Part shown: piece after piece, positions 62,337-62,761 of the stretch
Numbering within the stretch: position 1 is the first letter of the stretch
Layout of the letters: each line of letters begins with the position of its first letter
Assembly: GCA_021732415.1 (NCBI GenBank)
Contig: JAKFVC010000053.1
Span: 30,001-92,761, forward strand
Length of the DNA stretch: 62,761 nucleotides
DNA from: Planctomycetaceae bacterium
Lineage (GTDB): Bacteria; Planctomycetota; Planctomycetia; Planctomycetales; Planctomycetaceae
Reading direction: 5' to 3'
Translations under genes and position numbers: made by a program
Notes under the pieces: model-generated
The model's input: only the letters and a program-made list of their open reading frames with translations
What the model was told of the DNA's origin: nothing
Databases searched by the model: none

Positions 62337-62364
62337 TTGACTCTCTGTGGCCGAACTGTATTAT
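62337..62364 (+). promoter_or_regulatory. Predicted rRNA promoter
   Basis: -35 TTGACT (62337-62342), 16-nt spacer, -10 TATTAT (62359-62364). Start would be near 62371, giving a ~290-nt leader before the mature 16S. Close to the sigma70 consensus and in the right place. Confidence 0.6.
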
Positions 62365-62370
62365 TAGCCT

Positions 62371-62662
62371 CGTTGCTGACGCATGACGAACGCAAGACAG
62401 CCGACAAGTTGTGGCTGTTTTTTCTTTTTTAATGCAGGTCAGTGATGCCCTCAGGGGCGCCCTTAGGGGTTTAGTTCTTTGACAATTTGGTTGGTGAAAC
62501 CCTGAATAGTCGGCGTCTAAAGAAGACGCTGACTGAGAAAACAGCAATTGCTTTGTGACTTGATTCCGCAAGGAATCGATTAGCGAGTGGATGCTTGTCA
62601 CAGTTCAGCGGCAAACCCAGTTGTGTCTATATCACGTAGCTTGCTACGTGGTTCGAATACAA
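62371..62662 (+). other. rRNA leader with boxA-like antitermination site
   Basis: Transcribed spacer before 16S. GTTCTTTGACAATTTGG (from 62474) resembles boxA (TGCTCTTTAACAATTT in E. coli), the site where the antitermination complex loads. Hairpins follow at 62511-62535 (GTCGGCGTCT/AGACGCTGAC) and at 62633-62650 (CACGTAGC TT GCTACGTG), the second next to the presumed processing point. Confidence 0.55.

Positions 62663-62761
<99 letters not shown>

Overview
The window comes from a planctomycete, and everything visible is chromosomal. Support: two DUF1559 prepilin-like proteins with the C-terminal H-X9-DG motif, DUF1501 and DUF1800 proteins, moderately high GC, long intergenic stretches full of palindromes, and the first ~99 bases of a 16S rRNA gene whose start (GAACGTTGGCGGCGTGGATT) is planctomycete-like. 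I cannot place it to genus.

Layout. 0-5.4 kb: Gfo/Idh/MocA oxidoreductase, secreted transglutaminase-like protein, XerC recombinase and a small protein, then a repeat-rich gene-poor stretch. 5.4-25.2 kb, all minus strand: a secretion/pilus assembly locus. In transcription order it holds a GspE/PilB ATPase, PilT, a second GspE/PilB ATPase, GspF/PilC, then six prepilin-like proteins in the order G-like, extra, H-like, I-like, J-like and a 1629-aa K-like protein, followed by a separate DUF1559 gene with its own terminator. 25.8-31.2 kb: RidA-like protein, prolyl-tRNA synthetase, prenyltransferase-like repeat protein, DUF1501 protein. 31.3-33.7 kb: a retron bracketed by two same-orientation copies of a ~260-bp palindromic element. 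It has a sigma70-like promoter, a 179-nt RNA closed by a 20-bp stem with two msr-like hairpins and one msd-like hairpin, a structured ~350-nt leader, and a reverse transcriptase with the retron motifs NAxxH, LPQG, YADD and VTG. 33.8-42.6 kb: metallophosphoesterase, CorC/HlyC-type membrane protein, murA, prmC, FixJ-type regulator, aroC, purC. 42.8-54.9 kb: GH10-like protein without the usual catalytic glutamates, DUF1800/DUF1501 pair, secreted hypothetical protein, LutB, lipoprotein, DUF1559 protein, glycogen branching enzyme. 55.6-62.8 kb: HExxH peptidase, trpE, orphan HicB, gamma-glutamyltransferase, tRNA-Cys, DNA methyltransferase, rRNA promoter, leader and 16S start.

Two things stand out. 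The first is the retron, for which I can draw a full msr-msd model and see no adjacent effector. The second is the intergenic architecture: at least a dozen unrelated families of inverted repeats, often nested one inside another, some of which run into coding sequence (XerC N-terminus, methyltransferase C-terminus, peptidase stop codon).
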